Shown here: piece after piece, positions 56,730 to 64,000 of the stretch | Layout of the letters: the number at the start of each line of letters is the position of its first letter | Position numbering within the stretch: the first letter of the stretch is position 1 | From: Bacteroidales bacterium F22 | GTDB lineage: Bacteria > Bacteroidota > Bacteroidia > Bacteroidales > Bacteroidaceae | NCBI GenBank assembly: GCA_029541985.1 | Contig: CP095414.1 | Coordinates: 1,550,001-1,614,000 of the forward strand | DNA: 64,000 nt | Direction of reading: 5' to 3' | Translations under genes and position numbers: made by a program | Notes under the pieces: generated by a model | Told to the model about the DNA's origin: nothing | Seen by the model: only the letters and a program-made list of their open reading frames with translations | Database searches by the model: none

Positions 56730-58478
56730 CTATTCCAAAAAGGCATAATCAGTCGTCATTTCGGCATCAATCATATATTTTGCTGGAAGATTAGCAAAGA
56801 AATCAAATCCAGTCATCGCCTCTATGGCATCGATAGATGTATTAGAGACATCCCAAGAATTATAATCCGTAGTTGGAAAATAGAAACCAACTCCTTCGAC
56901 ATGACTACAGTTACCCGGAGTAATAAAAGTCGCTTTAGCAATCACTTTGTAATATCCACTAGGAAGAGGGCATAAATTACCAGAAGCATCCGTAGTGGTA
57001 TCTGGATTGTCGTTGAAGATAGGACCAGTGACGATAAACAAGGTATCAGCAGAAGCAATGTTGTCCCAACCCTGTTCTTTCGTTTCTAGACTAGACCATT
57101 TCCCCCTATTAAAACCAGCTACTTGAGGTGTCATATTTGTAAAGTAATAAGTCTCTTTATTTTGATTGATACTTGCTTGTCTTGAATTGGATGCTACTTG
57201 ATGTCCGCGGTCAAAGCTAATTCCATTAAATTCAGTATAAGAACTAGTCAAGTCAGGTTGGTCTTCTTCAGGAATCGCAGGGTCATAATGCCAAGAAGTT
57301 TTACGTCCCACCTCATTATCAGGATACCGATCATCTTGCATCACATAGGCTACCCACAGAGCAGCACGCTTATTCTTGTCATATAATAAGGAATAGTTCC
57401 GAAGCGTAGAATCACCCGTTCCAGTAGTATGCACGACATAAGTTAAGCTATCATCATTTACAAATGTAGCAGTATAGGCATACCCATCTCCAGCATATTC
57501 AAGGACAGCTGATTGCTGATCTATCACACCAGTAATCTTAGGCACTTCTCCACAAGTACCATAAGGCAACAAAGAGGAATTCACAGGATTAACAGCTACA
57601 TAATCTTCACTATCAGTCACAGAGACACAACGAGCATTGATTGTATAGACCTTTTTTTGCTCGATAATCACATCAGCATCAATCTGAAGAGGAGCCTGAT
57701 ATCGGTTTCCATCATCTGTAGTGACAGTAATCATATACGGATCTGAATCAGCCGTTAGACTGCAAGGAAGCATCACTAGAAAAGCTGAGAACAACTGATT
57801 ACTATCAGCTGAAGAAGGGGACTCCACACTCAAATATACCCTATGTCTATAGATTTCAGGAGTTCCCCCCACAGTACTTTGCACAACAAATGGAGCTAAA
57901 CCATCTGGAGCACTAAATGAGACTTCAGTGACATTAGTATCCACATCACTAGGAAGAGTAATCTTAAAATAGATCTGACTAGTCAGATTACTAAAAGAGA
58001 TGATTCCAGGACTATCAGTGGCAGTAAATTCAGAAGACATGAAATTAAACTCAGACAGATGAGCATTAGAATCATTTCCAACCTGACGCTGTCCTAATAC
58101 ATTTAATTTTTGGGTAGAGAAACCATCTTCAGAAGCTTTAGAAGCTGGGTAAAAAGCGGCTGTTGCACCAAGCACTACTTCCCCACTGAACGCACCAGAG
58201 ATGTAAGCGGTGGATGTACCATTATGAGTAAAGGTCTTTCCTTCAGAGTCGTCAGTATACAATTGGAAAGCGTCGTCATCAGACCAAGTCAAAGAAATAT
58301 TATCATCCGTATCGTAGCCAGCAAAGCTGATTCGAGATATCGGAGAAGTAGAAGCCTCTATAGTAATCCTTTCGGACTGCGTCTGTGGTAATCCATCATC
58401 CTCTGACGAACACGCGATCACGCTACTCAACAATAAAGAGAGCGGAACGACATAGAAATAAGTTTGTAGTTTCATCAT
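56730..58478 (-). CDS. Fimbrillin-like / NUC-type endonuclease fusion lipoprotein
   Basis: The 582-aa lipoprotein has lipobox VIAC (Cys about 23). Residues about 35-285 form a fimbrillin-like domain resembling those of the neighbouring lipoproteins ([50 protein letters not shown]). Residues about 310-582 are a DNA/RNA non-specific endonuclease, with FDRGHQVASNSR (DRGH about 423-426), FTNMTPQVAGFNRGKWSSLE, IVTGPIF and FFANLPAKY. All catalytic residues are kept. It lacks the DUF5689-like module of the 820-aa protein. It begins 12 bases after the stop of the stand-alone nuclease gene, so they form an operon. It should be an extracytoplasmic tethered nuclease. Confidence 0.88.
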   Translation of the reverse strand: MMKLQTYFYVVPLSLLLSSVIACSSEDDGLPQTQSERITIEASTSPISRISFAGYDTDDNISLTWSDDDAFQLYTDDSEGKTFTHNGTSTAYISGAFSGEVVLGATAAFYPASKASEDGFSTQKLNVLGQRQVGNDSNAHLSEFNFMSSEFTATDSPGIISFSNLTSQIYFKITLPSDVDTNVTEVSFSAPDGLAPFVVQSTVGGTPEIYRHRVYLSVESPSSADSNQLFSAFLVMLPCSLTADSDPYMITVTTDDGNRYQAPLQIDADVIIEQKKVYTINARCVSVTDSEDYVAVNPVNSSLLPYGTCGEVPKITGVIDQQSAVLEYAGDGYAYTATFVNDDSLTYVVHTTGTGDSTLRNYSLLYDKNKRAALWVAYVMQDDRYPDNEVGRKTSWHYDPAIPEEDQPDLTSSYTEFNGISFDRGHQVASNSRQASINQNKETYYFTNMTPQVAGFNRGKWSSLETKEQGWDNIASADTLFIVTGPIFNDNPDTTTDASGNLCPLPSGYYKVIAKATFITPGNCSHVEGVGFYFPTTDYNSWDVSNTSIDAIEAMTGFDFFANLPAKYMIDAEMTTDYAFLE

Positions 58479-58490
58479 TTCATTTTTTTG

Positions 58491-59420
58491 TTATTTCAAA
58501 AAAGAATAGCTAGTTGACCTCTCAGCCTGAGTCGTATATTTGAGTGGAAGATTCGCAAAGAAATCGAATCCAGTCATTTTCTCGATAGCATCAATAGACG
58601 TATTGGATTCACTCCAAGCGTGCCAACCAGTAGTCGGAAAATAAAAAGCAACTCCCTGTACATGATTGCAATTGCCAGGCGTAACGAAACTAGCCTTGAC
58701 TATCACTTTAAAGAAACCACTAGGCAATGCACAGCTATGTCCCGACACATCACGAGTCGTTTGGGGATGTTTACTAAATACAGGACCTGTAACCACAAAT
58801 AAAGTATCAGTAGACGCTAGATTATCCCAACCTTGTTCTTTCCGTTCTAAACTAGCCCATTTCCCCCTATTCAAAGACGCCACTTGTGGGGTCATATTAG
58901 TAAAATAGTAAGTTTCCTTATTCTGACTAATGCTCACCTGCCTAGAATTGGAAGACAACTGATGTCCACGGTCATAACTCACATTGGTTGCTAGATACGA
59001 TTTACGCAAATTCGGTTGGTCTGATTGCGGGATTGCAGGGTCATAATGCCAAGCAGATTTTCGCCCTACATTATGGTCTGGATAGCGGTCATTTTGCATC
59101 ACATAAGCCACCCAAAGTGCAGCACGTTTGGTCTTATCATAAAGAAGGGTATAGTTTCGAAGCGTAGCAGCTCCTCGATGCGTCGTATGCACCACATAGG
59201 TCAAGTTCGGATTATTGACCAACTTAGCAGCATAAGCATACCCTGTTCCGAAAGCTTCTGCGACGGGAGGATTCAACTTGACAGGTCCTTTGATAGCAGG
59301 TACTTCCCCACAGTTAGCATAAGGTAAGTTTTTGGGATTCACTTTTGCTGATAACGAAGTGATTGCTCCCCCTATAGATAGAGAACAGAGCATCGCATGT
59401 AGTATAATTTTTTGCCACAT
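58491..59420 (-). CDS. Secreted DNA/RNA non-specific endonuclease (NUC family)
   Basis: The 309-aa protein has an ordinary signal peptide (cleavage likely after SLSA, residue 25; no lipobox Cys) and a single NUC-type beta-beta-alpha-metal nuclease domain. SYDRGHQLSSNSR holds Asp150, Arg151 and His153, the general base. TNMTPQVASLNRGKWASLE holds the metal-binding Asn184 and the supporting Glu192. Family members of the Serratia nuclease type cut single- and double-stranded DNA and RNA using Mg2+. It is the first gene of an operon with the 582-aa fusion. It is divergent from the GT2 gene. No immunity-type gene is adjacent, which fits a secreted scavenging enzyme better than a toxin. Confidence 0.93.
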   Translation of the reverse strand: MWQKIILHAMLCSLSIGGAITSLSAKVNPKNLPYANCGEVPAIKGPVKLNPPVAEAFGTGYAYAAKLVNNPNLTYVVHTTHRGAATLRNYTLLYDKTKRAALWVAYVMQNDRYPDHNVGRKSAWHYDPAIPQSDQPNLRKSYLATNVSYDRGHQLSSNSRQVSISQNKETYYFTNMTPQVASLNRGKWASLERKEQGWDNLASTDTLFVVTGPVFSKHPQTTRDVSGHSCALPSGFFKVIVKASFVTPGNCNHVQGVAFYFPTTGWHAWSESNTSIDAIEKMTGFDFFANLPLKYTTQAERSTSYSFLK

Positions 59421-59567
59421 AAAAATGTATTATTTAAGTTTAAGTCCATAAGATACTTAATTTTAGTAAATCTAGCCCCCTTTTAGAGAGTTAATAACAA
59501 ATAATTGAAGTATTACCCTTTTTTTTATGTATTTTCGTTGATATTAAATTCATATAACTTTTTTCAT

Positions 59568-60419
59568 ATGAAAACATGGTATAAAGAATACAAAAGCGTT
59601 TATAACAAACCATTTAGTCAAGTATCAGATGAATTAGTTCATAAGATACACGATAAATTACAACAGATGCAGTCTCAAGAACCTATTGTAACTGTATCTG
59701 TCATTGCCTATAATGAAGAAGAACGTTTATTAGCTTGCCTCTGGTCACTAAGTGAGATGAGCTGCAAATACCCTATGGAAATCATTGGAGTAAATAACAA
59801 CTCTCAGGACGATACAGAAGCAATCTTTAAGAAGCTAGGAATCCCTTATTTCAACGAACCCGAACAGAGTCCTGGTCATGCACGTCAGTGTGGACTCGAC
59901 CATGCACGAGGTAAGTATTTTATAAATATAGATGCAGATACGATGTATCCACCGAAATATGTAGAACTGATGGTCAGCACCTTGGAAGAAGAGCGTGTAG
60001 TGGCAGTAGGCTCTTTTTGGAGTTATTTCCCCGACAAAAGTCATTCATGGTTAAGCATAAAATTATACGAATTTGCTAGAGACTGCTACTTATGGGCGCT
60101 ACATTTTAATAGACCCGAACTAACTGTTAGAGGCATGGTTTTTGGTCACGACACAGTGCTAGCCAAGCAATATGGTTTCCGTACAAATATCATACGAGGT
60201 GAAGATGGTTCCCTCGCAAAAGACCTGACAAGACATGGAAAAATCAGATTCTTATATAAGCGTAAGACACGCGCCGTCACAGGCTATGGCACTGTAGGAC
60301 TCGATGGTTCGTTCTTCAATAGCTTCTGGGTACGAGCAAAAAAAGCCATACTAAGTGTCAAGAAATTATTCACAAAAAAAGACCATTATGAGGATGAAGA
60401 ATCCAACCTCATTAAATGA
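59568..60419 (+). CDS. Glycosyltransferase family 2 protein
   Basis: I start at the ATG at 59568 (MKTWYKEYKSVY), giving 283 aa. The upstream in-frame TTG at 59505 would add a poorly conserved hydrophobic lead. A GT-A fold is visible: VTVSVIAYNEEERLLACLWSL (about residues 39-59), NNNSQDDTEAIF, the DxD motif in NIDADTMYP and GEDGSLAKDL as the likely catalytic Asp region. No membrane helices are clear. It transfers a sugar from a nucleotide donor to an unknown acceptor. It is a single-gene unit between the nuclease operon and sufS. Confidence 0.9.
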   Translation: MKTWYKEYKSVYNKPFSQVSDELVHKIHDKLQQMQSQEPIVTVSVIAYNEEERLLACLWSLSEMSCKYPMEIIGVNNNSQDDTEAIFKKLGIPYFNEPEQSPGHARQCGLDHARGKYFINIDADTMYPPKYVELMVSTLEEERVVAVGSFWSYFPDKSHSWLSIKLYEFARDCYLWALHFNRPELTVRGMVFGHDTVLAKQYGFRTNIIRGEDGSLAKDLTRHGKIRFLYKRKTRAVTGYGTVGLDGSFFNSFWVRAKKAILSVKKLFTKKDHYEDEESNLIK

Positions 60420-60474
60420 TCTTTCTTTAAAAGTAGAAACCCTAGCAGGGTCTATATAGGTAGATACCTAATTC

Positions 60475-61671
60475 TTAAAACATCTTTTGTACTCGCTTCA
60501 GAGCTAGAATCAGTGCATCAACCTCGTCATGAGTATTGTATAAACCAAAACTAGCACGGAGCGTTCCCTCTATACCGAAACGTTTCATCAAGGGTTGAGC
60601 ACAATGATGTCCCGTACGCAGTGCAAAGCCTAGATGGTCAATCAATGTACCCATATCAAAAGGATGGATATCATCAATCAAGAAACTAATTACTCCTTCA
60701 CGATGAGCAGCCTCGCCAATAAAGCGAATGCCTGATATCGTAGCTAACTGAGCCACTGCATAGCAGGTCAATTCATGCTCATATTGCTGTATCGTATCCA
60801 TCCCTATGGCAGATACATAATCAAGAGCAGCAGCCAATCCGACCGACCCCACATAGTTAGGAGTTCCAGCCTCGAAACGATAAGGCAACTCATTGAACGT
60901 AGTTCCTTCGAAACTCACTTGTCCAATCATCTCTCCTCCTCCTTGATAAGGAGGAAGTGTCTCCAACACCGATTCTCGACCATAAAGGACCCCTATACCA
61001 GTAGGCCCATAGATTTTATGTCCACTAAACGATAAGAAGTCACAATCCAAGTCTTGCACATCTACAGGAAGATGCGCTATGGATTGAGCCGCATCCACAT
61101 GAGCATAAGCCCCATGTTGATGAGCGATAGCAATAATCTCTTTGATAGGATTGATTGTTCCCAAGACATTACTTACATGGACGATAGAAACCATACGCGT
61201 ACGGCTATTGAACAAATTACGATACGCCTCCATATCGAGTTCCCCTCGGTCAGTGATAGGAACCACACGTACTTTGATTCCTCGATTCATCTCAAGCAAT
61301 TGCCAAGGCACGATATTGCTATGATGCTCCATCTCGGAGATGATAACCTCATCCCCAGCCTCCAATTGCTGACCAAATGAAGCAGCCAACAGATTGATAC
61401 TCTCCGTTGTCCCCCTTGTAAAAAGGATTTCTCGTTCGGACTTTGCATGGATGAAATGCTGAACAGTACGTCGTGCATCCTCATGTCCTTTGGTAGCCAA
61501 TTGAGACAAATGATGTACCCCTCGATGGACATTACTATTGGTATGCGTATAGCACCCCACAATGGCATCAATCACACATTGCGGTTTCTGTGTAGTAGCC
61601 GCATTATCCAGATACACCAAAGGCTTCCCGTGAACTTTCTCGGCTAATATAGGAAAATCTTCTCTTTTCAT
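60475..61671 (-). CDS. sufS: SufS cysteine desulfurase
   Basis: The 398-aa PLP enzyme has VYLDNAATTQKP near the start, ISEMEHHSNIVPW, the PLP-binding lysine in FLSFSGHKIYGPTGIG (about residue 219) and the active cysteine in ALRTGHHCAQPLM (about residue 352). The RxGHHCAQP form marks group II (SufS) desulfurases. It takes sulfur from cysteine for Fe-S cluster assembly. It is the last gene of the sufBCDS operon, 12 bases after sufD. No SufE or SufU is visible here. Confidence 0.95.
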   Translation of the reverse strand: MKREDFPILAEKVHGKPLVYLDNAATTQKPQCVIDAIVGCYTHTNSNVHRGVHHLSQLATKGHEDARRTVQHFIHAKSEREILFTRGTTESINLLAASFGQQLEAGDEVIISEMEHHSNIVPWQLLEMNRGIKVRVVPITDRGELDMEAYRNLFNSRTRMVSIVHVSNVLGTINPIKEIIAIAHQHGAYAHVDAAQSIAHLPVDVQDLDCDFLSFSGHKIYGPTGIGVLYGRESVLETLPPYQGGGEMIGQVSFEGTTFNELPYRFEAGTPNYVGSVGLAAALDYVSAIGMDTIQQYEHELTCYAVAQLATISGIRFIGEAAHREGVISFLIDDIHPFDMGTLIDHLGFALRTGHHCAQPLMKRFGIEGTLRASFGLYNTHDEVDALILALKRVQKMF

Positions 61672-61683
61672 ATTTTCCCTTTC

Positions 61684-63021
61684 TTATTTTTGGCACAAAG
61701 CACAACCCGCACACTGATCCAATTCCCCACGGAATCGTTGTTCTGTCAGATGATGTAAGCGTTCTTGCAAACTAGGGATACGAATCTGATCTATCACATC
61801 AGAGACAAAAGCAAACATAAGTAACATACGTGCTTCCGTCTTAGGGATACCCCGTTGCATCATATAAAACAGCGCATCTTCATCCAACTGTCCCACAGTA
61901 GCTCCATGACTACACTTCACATCATCCGCATAAATCTCTAGCTGAGGTTGCGTGTACATATGCGCTTTACTGTTCAGACAAAGATTCTTACTGCTTTGTT
62001 CGGAATAACTCTTCTGAGCATCACGCTCTACCAACACACGCCCCGAGTAAGCGCCCACGGCCACATCATCGAGCACATATTTAAAGAGTTCATGACTAGT
62101 ACAATTAGGTACTTTATGACGCACAAATGTATGATTATCTACATGCTGTTCTTTATCTGCGATAGCCATTCCGCTCAATTCGACATTGGCTCCTTGCCCA
62201 ATCATATCTACATAGATATCATTACGCGTAAGTCCATTGTGAAGAGTCGTTCCATTTATGACCACATTACTATTTCCCTCCTGTTCGACATACACATGAT
62301 TGACACGAGCCGTCAAGTTATGTGTTTCCTCCAAATCATAGATATCGAGATGAGCATTCTCCCCGACAAAAACCTCTATCACTTGACTCGAAAAATAACG
62401 TTGTTGTTGGGTGACATGGTCACAAAGCAACAATTTAGCTTCAGCACCTTGTTCGATGACAACCAATATACGGCGGAAGATGATCATATCCACATTGCTA
62501 TGCAAGATATTAATCAGTTGTATAGTATCCTCAACCTTTGTGTTTCGAGGGACAAACAAGAGTAAGCCATCTTGAACAAAAGCCGTATTGAATTCAGCCA
62601 TCGAATCCTTCTGTGCAGCAGCCAAACGGTTATAGTAAGGGCGCAATCGCTCAGGATGCTCAGCAGCAAATTTCTTCAAACTACCGACATATACACCCTC
62701 AGCATCACTTGGTTTCTTATCATAGTAAACACCATTTACTAGAAAGTGCAAATCAGTACCTAGTCCTTTCGCATCACATTCAAACTCCTTATACGGGTTG
62801 AATTTAGGTAATAGACATTGCATATTGACTCCATAATCGACTTTCAAGACATCATCAAGTCTAGTATAGCGATACCTTTCTACTCCCTTCTTAGGAATAC
62901 CTTGTTTCTCGAAATGAGCCATTGCCTCCTTACGGGGAGCATTCATCAGCTCTGTACTATTATGGCACAGCGCATCATATTGCTCCTCGAAGAGGTCTAT
63001 ATATTGTTGTTCTATATTCAT
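61684..63021 (-). CDS. sufD: Fe-S cluster assembly protein SufD
   Basis: The 445-aa protein has the beta-helix core of SufB/SufD proteins: NVVINGTTLHNGLTRNDIYVDM, NHTFVRHKVPNCTSHELFKYVLDD, GAYSGRVLVERDAQKSYSEQSSKNL and CSHGATVGQLDEDALFYMMQRG. SufD pairs with SufB and SufC in the cluster scaffold. The C-terminus ends in the Cys-rich CAGCALCQK. It lies 17 bases after sufC in the operon. Confidence 0.95.
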   Translation of the reverse strand: MNIEQQYIDLFEEQYDALCHNSTELMNAPRKEAMAHFEKQGIPKKGVERYRYTRLDDVLKVDYGVNMQCLLPKFNPYKEFECDAKGLGTDLHFLVNGVYYDKKPSDAEGVYVGSLKKFAAEHPERLRPYYNRLAAAQKDSMAEFNTAFVQDGLLLFVPRNTKVEDTIQLINILHSNVDMIIFRRILVVIEQGAEAKLLLCDHVTQQQRYFSSQVIEVFVGENAHLDIYDLEETHNLTARVNHVYVEQEGNSNVVINGTTLHNGLTRNDIYVDMIGQGANVELSGMAIADKEQHVDNHTFVRHKVPNCTSHELFKYVLDDVAVGAYSGRVLVERDAQKSYSEQSSKNLCLNSKAHMYTQPQLEIYADDVKCSHGATVGQLDEDALFYMMQRGIPKTEARMLLMFAFVSDVIDQIRIPSLQERLHHLTEQRFRGELDQCAGCALCQK

Positions 63022-63038
63022 AGTAATCTAATCGATAA

Positions 63039-63791
63039 TTATTCTCCTAGTTCCTCTTTAATCCAATCATATCCCTTTTCTTCCAACTCAAGCGCCAACT
63101 CAGGTCCTGCAGTTTTCACGATACGTCCATCATACAATACGTGGATGATATCAGGTTTGATATAGTCTAGAAGTCGTTGATAGTGAGTGATCACAATAGC
63201 ACTTCTATCAGGTGCTTTTAGTTTGTTTACCCCATCAGCGACGATACGAAGTGCATCGATATCAAGTCCCGAGTCTGTCTCATCGAGAATAGCCAAAGTA
63301 GGCTCAAGCATCGCCATCTGGAAGATTTCGTTTCGTTTCTTTTCACCACCTGAGAAACCTTCATTGACTGCACGATTGGACAACTTACTATCCATCTCCA
63401 CAAAGGCACGTTTCTCACGCATCAACTTAAGAAATTTACCCGCTGCAAGAGGTTCCAAATTATGATATTTACGTTGTTCATTGATTGCCGAACGCATAAA
63501 GTTAACCATACTCACTCCTGGGATTTCCACAGGATATTGGAAAGATAAGAATAAGCCCTCGTGGCTACGAACTTCAGGAGCCATATCCAACAAGTTCTTC
63601 CCGTTGAAGGTGACAGATCCTTTCGTTACTACATATTTAGGGTGTCCGACAAGCACATTACTCATGGTACTCTTACCAGCCCCATTAGGCCCCATGATGG
63701 CATGTACTTCTCCAGGTTTCACATTTAGATTAATCCCTTTGAGTATTTCTTTGCCATTGATACTGGCATGTAAATCTTTTATTACTAACAT
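63039..63791 (-). CDS. sufC: Fe-S cluster assembly ATPase SufC
   Basis: The 250-aa ABC-type ATPase has Walker A GPNGAGKSTMSNVL (residues about 35-48), the signature FSGGEKKRNEI and Walker B LAILDETDSGLD, plus the switch His in VITHYQRLL. It drives the SufBCD scaffold. Length and motifs are standard. sufB ends 76 bases upstream in the direction of transcription. Confidence 0.97.
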   Translation of the reverse strand: MLVIKDLHASINGKEILKGINLNVKPGEVHAIMGPNGAGKSTMSNVLVGHPKYVVTKGSVTFNGKNLLDMAPEVRSHEGLFLSFQYPVEIPGVSMVNFMRSAINEQRKYHNLEPLAAGKFLKLMREKRAFVEMDSKLSNRAVNEGFSGGEKKRNEIFQMAMLEPTLAILDETDSGLDIDALRIVADGVNKLKAPDRSAIVITHYQRLLDYIKPDIIHVLYDGRIVKTAGPELALELEEKGYDWIKEELGE

Positions 63792-63867
63792 TGGTTTATC
63801 TGATTTCTTATTATTAAATTGATTGGCTATCTCATTAATCGGATAGCGATATCGTTTATTCTGCAGT

Positions 63868-64000
63868 TTATCCTACGGAGCCTTCGATTGAAATAGCAAG
63901 CAACTTCTGTGCTTCTACTGCAAATTCCATCGGCAACTTATTAAGCACCTCTTTGGCATAACCGTTGACAATCAAGCCCACTGCATCTTCAGTACTGATA
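63868..64000 (-). CDS. sufB: Fe-S cluster assembly protein SufB, C-terminal end (cut by window)
   Basis: The minus-strand frame that enters from the right edge encodes STEDAVGLIVNGYAKEVL, NKLPMEFAVEAQKLLAISIEGSVG and then TAA at 63868-63870. This is the well-conserved SufB C-terminus. About 44 residues are inside the window. SufB is the scaffold on which the cluster is built, and its place upstream of sufC fits the usual operon order. Confidence 0.93.
   Translation of the reverse strand, partial: ISTEDAVGLIVNGYAKEVLNKLPMEFAVEAQKLLAISIEGSVG

Noticed and set aside
48458-59420. Nuclease cluster as a contact-dependent or polymorphic toxin system
   Set aside because: There are no immunity-type genes, no delivery domains (Rhs, VgrG, CdiA, T9SS C-terminal domain), and the nucleases carry ordinary export or lipoprotein signals.
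48458-59420. Prophage or integrative element around the fimbrillin-nuclease genes
   Set aside because: No integrase, transposase, phage structural genes or flanking direct repeats are visible, and the region is bordered by housekeeping genes.
59505-59567. Longer N-terminus for the GT2 enzyme from a TTG
   Set aside because: The extra part looks like translated AT-rich leader, and the ATG at 59568 gives a normal GT-A start.
60439-60470. Two short hairpins between the GT2 gene and sufS as terminators
   Set aside because: Stems of only 5 and 6 bp with tiny loops and no T tract; too weak to call.

Overview
The window comes from a Bacteroidota chromosome, most probably the order Bacteroidales. 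The main reasons are the secreted and lipoprotein glycoside hydrolases of families GH92 and GH130, the fimbrillin-like (Mfa-like) lipoproteins, the dcw cluster with a PASTA-bearing FtsI and no murF between murE and mraY, and promoters of the Bacteroides type (TTG, about 19-21 bases, TAnnTTTG) with no strong Shine-Dalgarno sequences. The genus cannot be read from the sequence alone.

Positions 1-13.7 kb form an alpha-mannoside or N-glycan utilisation region. It holds a truncated GH92, a CBM9-like secreted protein, a GHL10-like TIM-barrel protein, an AraC regulator, two GH92 lipoproteins, an MFS transporter, a GH130 mannosyl-phosphorylase-like enzyme, a further divergent GH92 and a HAD phosphatase. 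The reading is that exo-mannosidases trim mannosides outside the cytoplasm, the MFS protein imports the product, and the GH130 enzyme phosphorolyses beta-mannosides inside the cell. No SusC/SusD pair or hybrid two-component regulator is present.

Positions 13.6-24.5 kb hold housekeeping genes: a P-type Ca2+ ATPase, typA, rpsO, an XRE-cupin regulator, an AMP-dependent acyl-CoA ligase and a YfhO-family membrane protein. Between rpsO and the regulator lies a non-coding stretch of about 950 bp with a dense array of DnaA boxes and an AT-rich flank. This is a strong candidate for the chromosomal replication origin.

Positions 24.7-40.4 kb are the dcw cluster: rsmH, ftsL, ftsI, murE, mraY, murD, ftsW, murG, murC, ftsQ, ftsA, ftsZ, followed by a YqeY-like gene. 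mraZ is missing, and a lone perfect DnaA box sits next to the promoter region. recO, tRNA-Glu, rpsT, gyrB, a DUF3109 gene, gpmI, rnhB and an endonuclease/exonuclease/phosphatase lipoprotein follow.

Positions 48.4-59.4 kb, all on the minus strand, are the most unusual part. They encode three paralogous secreted NUC-type (DRGH) nucleases, two of them fused to fimbrillin-like lipoprotein modules, and three fimbrillin-like lipoproteins sharing a C-terminal domain I do not recognise. Two copies of a promoter / 70-72 aa peptide / fimbrillin-like lipoprotein / hairpin cassette also lie here, and one copy carries a YbjQ-family gene. The window ends with a GT2 glycosyltransferase and the sufB(partial)-sufC-sufD-sufS iron-sulfur assembly operon.
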